From: Phycisphaerae bacterium
GTDB taxonomy: Bacteria > Chloroflexota > Anaerolineae > 4572-78 > J111
NCBI GenBank assembly: GCA_028285035.1
Contig: JANQQF010000126.1
Span: 62,001-126,000, forward strand
Direction of reading: 5' to 3'
Length of the DNA: 64,000 nt
The position numbers and the translations under genes were made by a program. Shown here piece after piece: positions 8,321-16,848 of the stretch. Positions within the stretch are counted from its first letter, which is position 1; the number at the start of each line of letters is the position of its first letter. A model generated the notes under the pieces. That model had not been told where the DNA came from. It saw only the letters and a program-made list of their open reading frames with translations, and made no database searches.

Positions 8321-9259
8321 TTACAACGCTACCTCACCAGTCCTGTCCCACTCACTCCCTAATGCCCGATTGAGTTTATCTTCAACAAACTCCGGCTCAA
8401 ACCCCACAATTTCTGTCCAGACGGAAAATGTTTGCTGTCGAGCGGTGGCAATCATTGCCTCGTTCGTCGCCGAATGCGTATTCCATTGAATCTGCCAAGT
8501 GCCATTGCCCTGATCAATCATCCTTAAAGTACGATAAGCACAAGGATACAAGCCAACAGCAGGGCATGCTAGATGTAGGCGACCATTCATTTGATCGGCC
8601 TTCGTCAAATGATGATGTCCCGTCAACACAAGCTTCACCTGTGGATGTCGATTCAACACAGCCAGTACTTCAGCCCCATTATCACAAACAAAATTACTCC
8701 AACGAGGAATATCATCAATTGGGGATAGTTTGTGGAGGGGGTGGTGGACGGTCAAAATAACGCACTTATCAGTATGATGGTCAAGCTCAACATCCAACCA
8801 ACTCAACTGTGACTCATCAATCACGCCATTCCAATCTTCATCGACAACTGAAGATAAGCCAATCAATTGTACATTATCAGTCGCAGGAAGAGACCAATAG
8901 GCCGCTTGCTGATTTGAGGCTTGAGGTCGGTTTAAATATTGGGGATTGAAGTGACGAGCAAAATCATGGCGCGTCCAGCCTTCAGTCTGATCAGCAAGAC
9001 GACGATCATGATTACCGGGAATGCAATAATATGGCTTATCCAGAGTTTGAATAATCTCACGAAACTCATCAAACTCAACTTGGGTGGCATTATCAACTAA
9101 ATCACCGCTAATCAAAACAAAATCAAGCGTTTCCATCTGGTTAATTTGACCAACAATTCGTTGCAGAAATCCGGCTGCGTGCTCACCCATCACATCATAA
9201 TGATTACCTTCAGCTGAGATATGAATGTCGCTAATTTGAGCAAAATGCACCATTGCCAT
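8321..9259 (-). CDS. Metallophosphoesterase, CpdA/Icc-like
   Basis: 312 residues from the ATG at 9259, which has AAAGGA 5 bases upstream; a longer frame would overlap the next gene. The calcineurin-like metal site is complete: DIH near residue 10, GDLVDN, GNHDRR, HHPLH and GHHHL. This arrangement is typical of class III cyclic nucleotide phosphodiesterases (CpdA), but also of other phosphoesterases. The presence of a nucleotide cyclase about 6 kb away makes a cAMP role worth testing. It is 17 bp from the MocR-type regulator and probably in the same operon. Confidence 0.85.
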   Translation of the reverse strand: MAMVHFAQISDIHISAEGNHYDVMGEHAAGFLQRIVGQINQMETLDFVLISGDLVDNATQVEFDEFREIIQTLDKPYYCIPGNHDRRLADQTEGWTRHDFARHFNPQYLNRPQASNQQAAYWSLPATDNVQLIGLSSVVDEDWNGVIDESQLSWLDVELDHHTDKCVILTVHHPLHKLSPIDDIPRWSNFVCDNGAEVLAVLNRHPQVKLVLTGHHHLTKADQMNGRLHLACPAVGLYPCAYRTLRMIDQGNGTWQIQWNTHSATNEAMIATARQQTFSVWTEIVGFEPEFVEDKLNRALGSEWDRTGEVAL

Positions 9260-9276
9260 TTTTTCCTTTACCTGTT

Positions 9277-10806
9277 TTATAGGATATGTACGGCTGGTCG
9301 ATGTGAGATCTGGCTCGGTTGTTCCTGCTGTCTTTTGAGTAGGGCCTGCCAAGCTTGGCCCAAACGACGCATACCCTCAGTGATGGTTTCTGGGGTATGA
9401 CAAGCAAAGTTCAGGCGCATTGCCTGAGAACAGCTATTATTGGCGGAGAAGACTGAGCCAATCGCAAAGGCTACACCTTGATTCACCGCACTAAGATATA
9501 AATCAGTGGCAGTTGCCAAACCAGCCGGCATTTTCATCCACAGATAAATTCCCCCATCTGGGCAATCCCAGGTCGCCTCGGCAGGAAGATATTTCTTTGC
9601 CGCCTCAATCATAGTATCTCGCCGAGTTTGATAGGCAGCGCGAACTTTCTGAAGATGTTGCAGAAATTGTCCACTTTTGAGGTAGGTGTAAAGTGCTCGC
9701 TGATTGAGAGGAGCGGTTAAAATATCCGCAGTTTGTTTAGTAGCAACCATCTGCTCAGACAAGATCGTAGGCACAACAAGATAGCCGATACGAATTCCTG
9801 GTGCCAAAGTTTTGCTATAACCACTTGTATGAAAGACAAGATCACTCTTATCCAAGCTCTTCAATGTTGGTAGTGGGGAGTCATTGTAGTATAGCTCCTC
9901 ATAACTAACATCTTCCAAGATTGGTACACCGTAACGGGTGGCAATATCTAACAAAGCTTGTCGCCGTTCCAGCGACATCGTACAACCGGTTGGGTTGTGA
10001 AAACTAGGTGTTACAAAAATCAAGCGGGGACGATGTCGTAAAATGAGTTGTTCAAGTTGATCTACTTGTAACCCTTGCTCATCGACGGGTATCCCGATTG
10101 GAGTAATACGACGTGCGGCAAGTTGATCAAGCAGTCCTAAATAACAGGGATCTTCAACAATAATTGTATTATCTTCACCCTGGGCTAGTACACGTAAGAC
10201 AATGTCAACTGCTTGCTGACAGCCTGCCGTAATTAAGATATTGTTAGCATTAGCTTGAATGTTACGGGTTTGCAGTTGATCAGCAATATAGGCGCGTAAG
10301 GGAAAATAGCCAGCCGCCTCCTCATACTGTAGCGCCTCTGCCCCATCATGTCGAAGAACATCATTCAAAGCACGCCGAAAATCATTTACAGGTAAGTATT
10401 CATTAGCTGGTGTACCACTGGCAAAGGATATAACTCCCGGCTGTCTCGCCAGCCGCATCATTTCTGACACCATTTGATTGGCGCTTTGAGGTCCACGCTG
10501 GGTTAAACTGTTCTCCCACATTGGCGGGTGATAGGGATCATCAGGGAATGGATCCACTGGATCGGTCTCAATTGTGGAGACAAACGTGCCGCTGCCTTTG
10601 CGACTGAAAACAAATCCCTCGGCCTCAAGTTCGGCATAGGCATTGATAATCGTAATTCGATTCACGCCTAACTGCTTTGCCAAGACACGGCTGGCAGGCA
10701 GACGCGTCTGCGGAGTCAACTCCCCCTGCTCGATTTTGGCTCGCAACTGGTCGGCCACTTGAAGATATAACGCTTGTTTCGTGTGACGAGTAAGATTTAT
10801 AACCAT
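9277..10806 (-). CDS. MocR/PdxR-family regulator: GntR HTH fused to PLP aminotransferase domain
   Basis: 509 residues from ATG 10806. An N-terminal winged helix (about 1-70) carries LRAKIEQGELTPQTRLPASR and GVNRITIINAY, the GntR pattern. A class I aminotransferase-like domain follows, with HNPTG, the PLP-lysine motif SGYSKTLAPG and R-I-GY. Proteins of this family sense PLP or aminated ligands and often control pdxST; here pdxS is the last gene of the same leftward cluster, supporting PdxR as the function. The promoter region shared with the IclR gene holds repeated CCAATT boxes, plausible binding sites. Confidence 0.85.
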   Translation of the reverse strand: MVINLTRHTKQALYLQVADQLRAKIEQGELTPQTRLPASRVLAKQLGVNRITIINAYAELEAEGFVFSRKGSGTFVSTIETDPVDPFPDDPYHPPMWENSLTQRGPQSANQMVSEMMRLARQPGVISFASGTPANEYLPVNDFRRALNDVLRHDGAEALQYEEAAGYFPLRAYIADQLQTRNIQANANNILITAGCQQAVDIVLRVLAQGEDNTIIVEDPCYLGLLDQLAARRITPIGIPVDEQGLQVDQLEQLILRHRPRLIFVTPSFHNPTGCTMSLERRQALLDIATRYGVPILEDVSYEELYYNDSPLPTLKSLDKSDLVFHTSGYSKTLAPGIRIGYLVVPTILSEQMVATKQTADILTAPLNQRALYTYLKSGQFLQHLQKVRAAYQTRRDTMIEAAKKYLPAEATWDCPDGGIYLWMKMPAGLATATDLYLSAVNQGVAFAIGSVFSANNSCSQAMRLNFACHTPETITEGMRRLGQAWQALLKRQQEQPSQISHRPAVHIL

Positions 10807-10825
10807 TAGAAAAATGTAAGTACAA

Positions 10826-10928
10826 CCAATTTTAGAATTGGCGTGATTATAGCATACCAATTGCTACTTGAGTAGAGCCAATTTTAAGGATTAGAGGAGT
10901 CCAATTTGATTTATTTGTTCCAAATTGT
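10826..10928. promoter_or_regulatory. Divergent regulatory region with five CCAAT(T) boxes
   Basis: CCAATT-type boxes start at 10826, 10857, 10878, 10901 and 10920. The first is a full palindrome, CCAATTTTAGAATTGG (10826-10841). Intervals of 31, 21, 23 and 19 bp put most boxes on one face of the helix. They overlap both divergent promoters, so they are candidate operators for the MocR-type or the IclR-type regulator. Confidence 0.6.
10846..10854 (-). promoter_or_regulatory. Extended -10 promoter of the MocR/pdxS cluster
   Basis: On the minus strand TGCTATAAT, an extended -10 element, lies about 40 bases before the start codon. No good -35 hexamer was found. The same TATGCTATAAT string precedes the cyclase gene at 15208. 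Confidence 0.55.
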
Positions 10929-10943
10929 GAGACAGATTATAAT
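10915..10943 (+). promoter_or_regulatory. Predicted promoter of the IclR gene
   Basis: TTGTTC (10915-10920) and TATAAT (10938-10943), 17-bp spacer. The -10 ends only 9 bases before the ATG at 10953, so this transcript would be leaderless or nearly so. Confidence 0.6.
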
Positions 10944-10952
10944 GAGGACAGT

Positions 10953-11723
10953 ATGTCAAACGTTCAAGCAGTTGAACGGGCTTTTGCTATCTTGCAGACC
11001 ATAGCCACCCACCCCGAAGGAGTCGGTGTTACAGCCATTGCCAAACAGGTGGGTCTCCCCAAAAGCACCGTATTTCGTATTTTAGCCACATTAGAAACCC
11101 TAAAAGCTGTGGAGCGGGTTTCAGAATCAAACCAAGAAGGGTATCGAGTTGGTCCTAAGTTAATCGACTTAGTCTCGCAAACACCGTATGCCCAACATTT
11201 GGGAACAATTGCCCGACCGTATCTCTTGGAATTAGCTGAGACTGCAGGTGAGGCTGTAGGTTTGGCCATCCCTGATGGTGATCAGGTCTACTTCGTAGAT
11301 CAAGTGCCCAGCCAGCACTATGTCCAAATTCGAGATTGGACAGATTCCCGGGTACCGCTTCACACCTCGGCCTCTGGTAAAGTTTTTCTGGCCTATTGGT
11401 CAGACGAGGCCCTTGGCCGTTATTTAATGCGTCCCCTCCCAAAGTTTACCCAACACACAATAACCGACCCGCAGGAATTACGTCAGGAACTCACTCAAAT
11501 CAATGAACAAGGCTACGCCTGGTCCCGCGATGAATTTGAAGAAGGATTAGTGGCCTTTGCTGTGCCGATTGAAGGAACCAATGAACAAGTGATCGGTGCG
11601 GTTGGAATATATGGACCTAGCTTCCGCTTTCCGGTTGAGGGTCAAGAACATCATCTTATCGAGTTAGCCCAACACACCAGCCAAAAGATCTCTTCTCACC
11701 TGGATGGCGCCTTATTTGAGTAA
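10953..11723 (+). CDS. IclR-family transcriptional regulator
   Basis: 256 residues. An N-terminal winged HTH (about 1-70) includes VQAVERAFAILQTIA and GLPKSTVFRILATLE. A C-terminal IclR effector domain includes LHTSASGKVFLAY and GIYGPSFRF. IclR proteins usually control catabolic or transport genes through a small ligand. It is divergent from the MocR-type regulator and convergent with the aminotransferase gene, so neighbours do not reveal its target. The predicted promoter would give a nearly leaderless message. Confidence 0.93.
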   Translation: MSNVQAVERAFAILQTIATHPEGVGVTAIAKQVGLPKSTVFRILATLETLKAVERVSESNQEGYRVGPKLIDLVSQTPYAQHLGTIARPYLLELAETAGEAVGLAIPDGDQVYFVDQVPSQHYVQIRDWTDSRVPLHTSASGKVFLAYWSDEALGRYLMRPLPKFTQHTITDPQELRQELTQINEQGYAWSRDEFEEGLVAFAVPIEGTNEQVIGAVGIYGPSFRFPVEGQEHHLIELAQHTSQKISSHLDGALFE

Positions 11724-11751
11724 TTACCTAAGAACTAAAACGCCACCTGAT

Positions 11752-12930
11752 TTACATCATCTTTTTGATTGCCTCACCAAGCCGCTGCATCCCTTGTTCG
11801 ATTTGGCTCGCATCTGCATTTGAGTAATTAAGCCGTAAGGTATTTTTTCCACCACCATCAACATAGAAAGGCCCACCTGGCACAAAAGCTACTTTGAGTT
11901 GGATCGCTTGGTCAAACAGATCAAAGGCAGACACCTGTTCTGGCAGGGTTAACCAAAGAAACATTCCCCCTTCAGGACAAACATATTCTATTTCAGGCGG
12001 AAATAGTTCATCAATCATTTCAACCATTAAATCACATTGTTGTTTGTAGGCAGTCTTAATGCGTTCAATATGGACATCCAGATCATTATCTTGCAAAAAT
12101 TGATAGATTACGCGTTGAGCAAAGTAGTTTGAGTGCAAATCAGAGGCTTGTTTAGCAATAATTAACTTTTTCATCCATTCTGATTTGGCGCAGATCCAGC
12201 CCATTCTCAAACCTGGGGCAACGATTTTTGAAAATGATCCCAACATCAACGTCTGCTCCTCTGCATAAGGCCAAATTGGACCCACATCTTCACCTGAGAA
12301 TCGCAGCTCCCCATAAGGATTATCTTCGATAAAGAGAACATTATGTGATTGCAAGAGATGCCCTACAGCGCGTCTTTTTTCTGCGCTATAAGAAAGCCCA
12401 GAGGGATTTTGAAAACTGGGAACGGCGTAAAAAAGCTTAGGTTCATATTTCTTGAAGGTCAACTCAAGGGCAGCAACATCAATTCCATCAGCTAACAAGG
12501 GGACACTATGCAGGATTGGTTCATAAATGGATAAGGCCTGAATTGCGCCAAGATACCCTGGCCGTTCTATTACAACTGCGTCATCCTTATCCAAAAAAAG
12601 TTTACCAATCAAATCTAATCCCTGTTGAGAACCATTAATAATCAATATCTCTGAGGCATCAATATTTAGCCCATATTTGTCTGAATAACGCCGGGCGATA
12701 AATTCACGTAAAGGTGGGTAGCCTTCAGTAGTGCTATATTGCAACACATTGGCCCCATCCATCGATAAAACTTTCTGAGAGGCTGCGGAAATCGCCTCAA
12801 CCGGAAAAAATTCAGGATTAGGTAGGCCGCCAGCAAAGGAGATGACATCGGGGTCATCTCCAGCCTTCAAAATTTCACGGATGAATGAAGGTTTAATTCG
12901 TTGCATTCGGGGGGCAAGATGGGCATTCAT
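11752..12930 (-). CDS. PLP-dependent aminotransferase, LysN/2-aminoadipate type
   Basis: 392 residues from ATG 12930, which has GAGG 10 bases upstream; the longer GTG frame lacks a site. Fold type I class I/II features are VISFAGGLPNPE near 30, QNPSG, DNPYGELRF, the PLP-lysine motif GSFSKIVAPGLRMGW and the terminal LRLNYSN Arg. The sequence resembles multi-substrate aminotransferases such as LysN and the aminotransferase half of MocR regulators. The natural substrate (aminoadipate, aromatic or branched-chain amino acids) cannot be fixed from sequence. Confidence 0.88.
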   Translation of the reverse strand: MNAHLAPRMQRIKPSFIREILKAGDDPDVISFAGGLPNPEFFPVEAISAASQKVLSMDGANVLQYSTTEGYPPLREFIARRYSDKYGLNIDASEILIINGSQQGLDLIGKLFLDKDDAVVIERPGYLGAIQALSIYEPILHSVPLLADGIDVAALELTFKKYEPKLFYAVPSFQNPSGLSYSAEKRRAVGHLLQSHNVLFIEDNPYGELRFSGEDVGPIWPYAEEQTLMLGSFSKIVAPGLRMGWICAKSEWMKKLIIAKQASDLHSNYFAQRVIYQFLQDNDLDVHIERIKTAYKQQCDLMVEMIDELFPPEIEYVCPEGGMFLWLTLPEQVSAFDLFDQAIQLKVAFVPGGPFYVDGGGKNTLRLNYSNADASQIEQGMQRLGEAIKKMM

Positions 12931-13190
12931 AAATATTTTCCTCACATAATTTTGAACTAGATAATTCTAACTGAAAAAGGCATTACGTGGTAGGGTCAAT
13001 CGAACTGCGTCTCGTAGGACAAATTACCAGTTTGACTATTGCACAACTAGAAAAGTTAACAACTTGTGCTACAAACACCCTAACACCTATAGGAAATGAA
13101 GAAAATATTCTCGCACACAAAGCGAAAAAACACCAAAACATCTAAAAAATTCTCATCACAGTGATAACTTTATGTTTAGTACCCCTAAAC

Positions 13191-13219
13191 TTGTACATCC
13201 ACGCGTTTTGGTTTATAGT
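13191..13219 (+). promoter_or_regulatory. Predicted HU promoter
   Basis: TTGTAC (13191-13196) and TATAGT (13214-13219), 17-bp spacer, about 58 bp before the start codon. A small GACAT/ATGTC hairpin follows in the leader. The rest of the gap from 12946 shows no further feature that I can support. Confidence 0.6.
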
Positions 13220-13276
13220 AGAATATAGACATAAAAATGTCTCATAATATCCTAGTATCGTCAAAGGAGATAAACA

Positions 13277-13549
13277 ATGAATAAAGGCGAATTAATTGAT
13301 AAAATTGCTGGTGATGCTGATATGTCAAAAGCAGCAGCAGGCAAAGCTCTTGATGCAGCGCTCGATGCTATTAAAGGTGCGTTAGAATCAGGTGACTCTG
13401 TAACGCTGATTGGTTTTGGTACATTTAGCATTGGGGAGCGTTCAGCTCGTACTGGACGTAATCCTCAAACTGGGGCTGAAATTCAAATTCCAGCTTCAAA
13501 ATCAGTAAAATTCAAAGCAGGTAAGGCACTTAAAGACGCTGTTAACTAA
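13277..13549 (+). CDS. hup: HU-family nucleoid DNA-binding protein
   Basis: 90 residues, the standard HU length. It starts [11 protein letters not shown], contains the dimerisation helices and the [21 protein letters not shown] hallmark region, where the arms contact the minor groove with the Arg-Asn-Pro tip. It ends in [14 protein letters not shown] bends and compacts DNA and also assists DnaA at origins. AAAGGAGA precedes the ATG. The gene is monocistronic, with its own promoter and strong terminator. Confidence 0.97.
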   Translation: MNKGELIDKIAGDADMSKAAAGKALDAALDAIKGALESGDSVTLIGFGTFSIGERSARTGRNPQTGAEIQIPASKSVKFKAGKALKDAVN

Positions 13550-13568
13550 CCCCCTGCACTTAGGATAG

Positions 13569-13604
13569 AAAAATGGCTACTCTTATTGAGTAGCCATTTT
13601 TTAT
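13569..13604 (+). terminator. HU gene terminator
   Basis: AAAATGGCTACTC / GAGTAGCCATTTT stem with a 4-5 nt loop and T-tract. It may serve the convergent MFS gene as well. Confidence 0.9.
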
Positions 13605-13631
13605 TTACCATATTGACACTTCTAGTAGTAT

Positions 13632-15014
13632 TTATGAGTTTGCAGTTTGCAGGGCCGAAATTGATATGTCGGAAGTGCTATTTGCAACGTTGCTCGTATC
13701 CGAATATGTAAGAACATCTGGCAGTTCATCCTCAACCAATCGTAAACGAGGATGAAGGTATCCGAGAATGATTAGGAGTACCGACACACCTCCCATTATC
13801 AAAAATAACAACGCTATACCTCGGCCTGGACCTACACCAATCAATTGTCCGACAGAACCAGCCAAAGATCCATTTACAGCTAACATTGGCTCAAATACAT
13901 AATCAGCCAAGGGGCCTGCGACTAGATAAGCTAATGGCATAGCGGAGGTGGCAATTGTCTCTTTTAAGGCTAGGGTGCGGCCCTGAACATCCGGGGCAAC
14001 TTTACTTTGCAACAAGGTTTGAGTCAAGCCTTGATAAATCGGGATGGCTACAAAAGCAAGAAAAACACCGACAGCTAGAAACGCAAGATGTGGATACAGT
14101 CCCGCAAAAATGATAGCGAGGGCAAGCAACAGGCTAAAGCCAAAAACGCCATTGATCCGTCGTTTTGGACCACCCCAGGTACTCAAAGCGACACTACCTA
14201 CGAGCATCCCAACGCCTCCAGTAGAAAGGAGAAGCCCTAACATTTGGGTAGACCCCATACTTAAGACAAGCGGTGTAAATAAAACCTCTACAATACCCAC
14301 AAAAAAGTTATTGATTGCGAAAAAGAGTAACAACCCTAAAAGCCCTGGCCGAGCAACTAAATAACGCCAGCCATATACCAGATCGCCAAATAGAGATTTT
14401 GTCTTGTCTTCTGTAGTAATTGTTTGTATTGGCTTAGGAAAGCGAACGAATAATAAGGTAGTTAGGGCAAAGCTGAAGCTAGCAACGTCAATTAAAATCA
14501 CCCCTTCAATCCCTATCACAGCAATCAAAAACCCCGCCATCACTGGCGCAACTAACATGCCACCGGCCATCGCCATTTGAACCAACCCATTGGCTCGGGC
14601 TAGTTGATCCTTCGGAACAAGTAAAGGGGTCGAAGCTGCGTAGGCTGGAGCCTGAAAGGCGTTAAACATTGAGTTCAACCCAGCTGCTACATAAATATGC
14701 CACACCTCTAATTGCCCAGTAAACAGTAAAGAGGCTAGAGTCAGTGTACTCAAGCCAGCCCCACTGTCACTCAGAATCATTGTCCACCGTCGGTCCCAGC
14801 GATCCACTAAAGCTCCAGCAATCGGAGAAACTAAAACATAAGGCAATACAGTGGCGACAGAAATTAGAGCAAATTGAGTCGCTGAACCAGTTTCCATATA
14901 CACCCAAACGCCCAGGGCAAACCCTGTCAGTTGTGATCCTGTTAGGGAAACGAGTTGCCCAAGCCACACAATTAGGAAAACTCGCATATTTTGAATCATA
15001 TCACGTACCATCAT
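13632..15014 (-). CDS. MFS transporter, DHA3-like efflux protein
   Basis: 460 residues with about twelve hydrophobic segments. The A-like motif GALVDRWDRRWTMI follows the second segment, and the order of segments matches the DHA3 (enterobactin/macrolide exporter) branch of the Major Facilitator Superfamily. Members export drugs or siderophores by proton antiport; the substrate here is not known. AAGGAA lies 5 bases before the ATG at 15014. The last 45 residues are a polar cytosolic tail. It is convergent with HU and divergent from the cyclase gene. Confidence 0.88.
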   Translation of the reverse strand: MMVRDMIQNMRVFLIVWLGQLVSLTGSQLTGFALGVWVYMETGSATQFALISVATVLPYVLVSPIAGALVDRWDRRWTMILSDSGAGLSTLTLASLLFTGQLEVWHIYVAAGLNSMFNAFQAPAYAASTPLLVPKDQLARANGLVQMAMAGGMLVAPVMAGFLIAVIGIEGVILIDVASFSFALTTLLFVRFPKPIQTITTEDKTKSLFGDLVYGWRYLVARPGLLGLLLFFAINNFFVGIVEVLFTPLVLSMGSTQMLGLLLSTGGVGMLVGSVALSTWGGPKRRINGVFGFSLLLALAIIFAGLYPHLAFLAVGVFLAFVAIPIYQGLTQTLLQSKVAPDVQGRTLALKETIATSAMPLAYLVAGPLADYVFEPMLAVNGSLAGSVGQLIGVGPGRGIALLFLIMGGVSVLLIILGYLHPRLRLVEDELPDVLTYSDTSNVANSTSDISISALQTANS

Positions 15015-15158
15015 ACTATTCCTTCCACCGCAACTATAAACTATGCTATAAGTATACGATTAAACTAGCCTAGTAGTCATTGAACAAAAGTTTATTCCTA
15101 AAGATGCAATGGGTTTATTTTTGAGCACAATAAGCTTACCATCCAATATTAAGGAATA

Positions 15159-15167
15159 TGCTATAAT
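15159..15167 (+). promoter_or_regulatory. Extended -10 promoter of the cyclase gene
   Basis: TGCTATAAT at 15159-15167, 40 bases before the ATG, without a convincing -35. The stretch from 15015 to 15207 shows nothing else that I can name. Confidence 0.55.
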
Positions 15168-15207
15168 TGACCGAAGGCCTTAGATTGCACAAGGGGGGGA
15201 TCGACTC

Positions 15208-16848
15208 ATGACCCAAGCAACACTTGAAGAGCTACAAGCGCAAGTTATTCTACAGCAACGTAAGCTGGAGCTAATCGATGCCATTGATCATATTCGGGAT
15301 ACCGTATCAGATCCAACAGCAATGCTATCAAATATCGTCAATATTTTGGCGGATCGATTATATGTTGATTACTGTATGTTATCATTGCTGGATCGTGAGA
15401 CGGGGGAGCCAGAAATGAAAACGATCAATGATCGAACCCACCGTCTGGAGGGATTGAGCCGGGCTATTACCCCTGACGTAGTACAACGTGCCGTCAAATT
15501 AAATGAGCTTGAGGTTTGGGATGGTAACGAAGTCTTGCCGACTCTACGATTAAATCAACCGGTTAATCGAGTGCAATTAGCTGCTGTCCCGATCATTATG
15601 GGAGAGACGGACCGACTAGGCGCGCTCATCTTGGCCAAGACCCTGACTAGCTTTAGTGCTGACGATCTGGAATTATTACGAACAGCTGAAAACCAAATCG
15701 ATTCGGCCGTCATTCAAGGTTATACCCATAATGAGCTTCAGCAGCATCTCAAGGAACTCAAGACCATCTATAAAATTGATCAAATTCGAGATCAAAGCCC
15801 CTCCTTGGATGAAATGCTTAATGCCGTTTTGCAGGAAGTATGTACAGTTATACAAGCCGAGATGGGTTTCATCATGCTTTATGATCAAGGAGGGCAACGC
15901 TTAGAATTACGCGCAGCAACCAGCCATGACCTCTTCCAAGTTACCCCCCATTATCAAGCGATGTCCGATTTAGCCAAACAATCTTTGGAACAGGAGACTC
16001 TCATCTGTCGTAACGATTTAGATAATGGGCTACGTTCAATGGTTTGTATCCCGCTGATTTTACGAAACCAAACCATCGGCGTTTTAGGTGTCATCAATCG
16101 ATATGGGCCTCGTGGGTTTACCAGCGATGATCGTCGCCTGCTTCAAGCCATCGGTAGTCAAATGGATACGGCCATTTTTGAGGATATGGAAAAGCGTCAT
16201 TTACGTAAGGTTTTGGGGCGCGCAGTTGATCCTCGAATTATGGCTCGACTACTTGATGACCCGTATGCCCCCTTCTTGAAAGGGGAGCGGGCCATCATCA
16301 CGGTGCTGTATGCCGATTTACGTGGCTCCACCCAATTTGCCGAACGTACTGAGGCAGAAACATTGGTCGGTTTTATCAACCATTATTTGGGCCAAATGAC
16401 CGATATTCTTTTAGCACATGAGGGAACATTGGATAAATTTGTGGGAGATGAGGTTATGGCCTTATTCGGCGCACCATTTCCTCAGCCCGATCATGCGTTA
16501 CGTGCCGTTCGGGTTGGCTTGGATATGCAGCTTGCTCATCAAACTTTGATCGAAATGTGGCAGGATCGTGGAGTTGATGCGCCGCCTGTTGGCGTTGGTA
16601 TTGCCACAGGAGAGCTAATTGTCGGCGAGATGGGGTGTCCTCAGCGGGCTGATTACACCGTCATTGGGCGAGCGGCGAATCTGGGAGCACGAATTTGTAG
16701 TGTGGCTCAAGCCGGTGAGGTTTTGGTTAGTCAAGAGACTTATGACTTAATAAAAGATCGCGTTAAAGCCACCCCTCGTCCTGGTATGCAGTTCAAAGGG
16801 GTGGAACGCGATCTTACAATTTACCACATTACGGAAGTTTTAGAATAA
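15208..16848 (+). CDS. GAF-GAF class III adenylate/guanylate cyclase
   Basis: 546 residues, soluble. A short coiled coil is followed by two GAF domains (about 25-190 and 195-345) and a C-terminal class III cyclase domain (about 355-540). Both metal-binding Asp residues are visible, in YADLRGST and KFVGDEVMALFGAP, and the Lys before FVGDE and the Asp in ADYTVIGRA fit an ATP-selective site; RAANLGAR carries the transition-state Asn and Arg. It most likely makes cAMP in response to a GAF ligand. AGGGGGGG precedes the ATG. The cNMP-binding membrane protein at 18653-21889 lies close downstream. Confidence 0.92.
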   Translation: MTQATLEELQAQVILQQRKLELIDAIDHIRDTVSDPTAMLSNIVNILADRLYVDYCMLSLLDRETGEPEMKTINDRTHRLEGLSRAITPDVVQRAVKLNELEVWDGNEVLPTLRLNQPVNRVQLAAVPIIMGETDRLGALILAKTLTSFSADDLELLRTAENQIDSAVIQGYTHNELQQHLKELKTIYKIDQIRDQSPSLDEMLNAVLQEVCTVIQAEMGFIMLYDQGGQRLELRAATSHDLFQVTPHYQAMSDLAKQSLEQETLICRNDLDNGLRSMVCIPLILRNQTIGVLGVINRYGPRGFTSDDRRLLQAIGSQMDTAIFEDMEKRHLRKVLGRAVDPRIMARLLDDPYAPFLKGERAIITVLYADLRGSTQFAERTEAETLVGFINHYLGQMTDILLAHEGTLDKFVGDEVMALFGAPFPQPDHALRAVRVGLDMQLAHQTLIEMWQDRGVDAPPVGVGIATGELIVGEMGCPQRADYTVIGRAANLGARICSVAQAGEVLVSQETYDLIKDRVKATPRPGMQFKGVERDLTIYHITEVLE

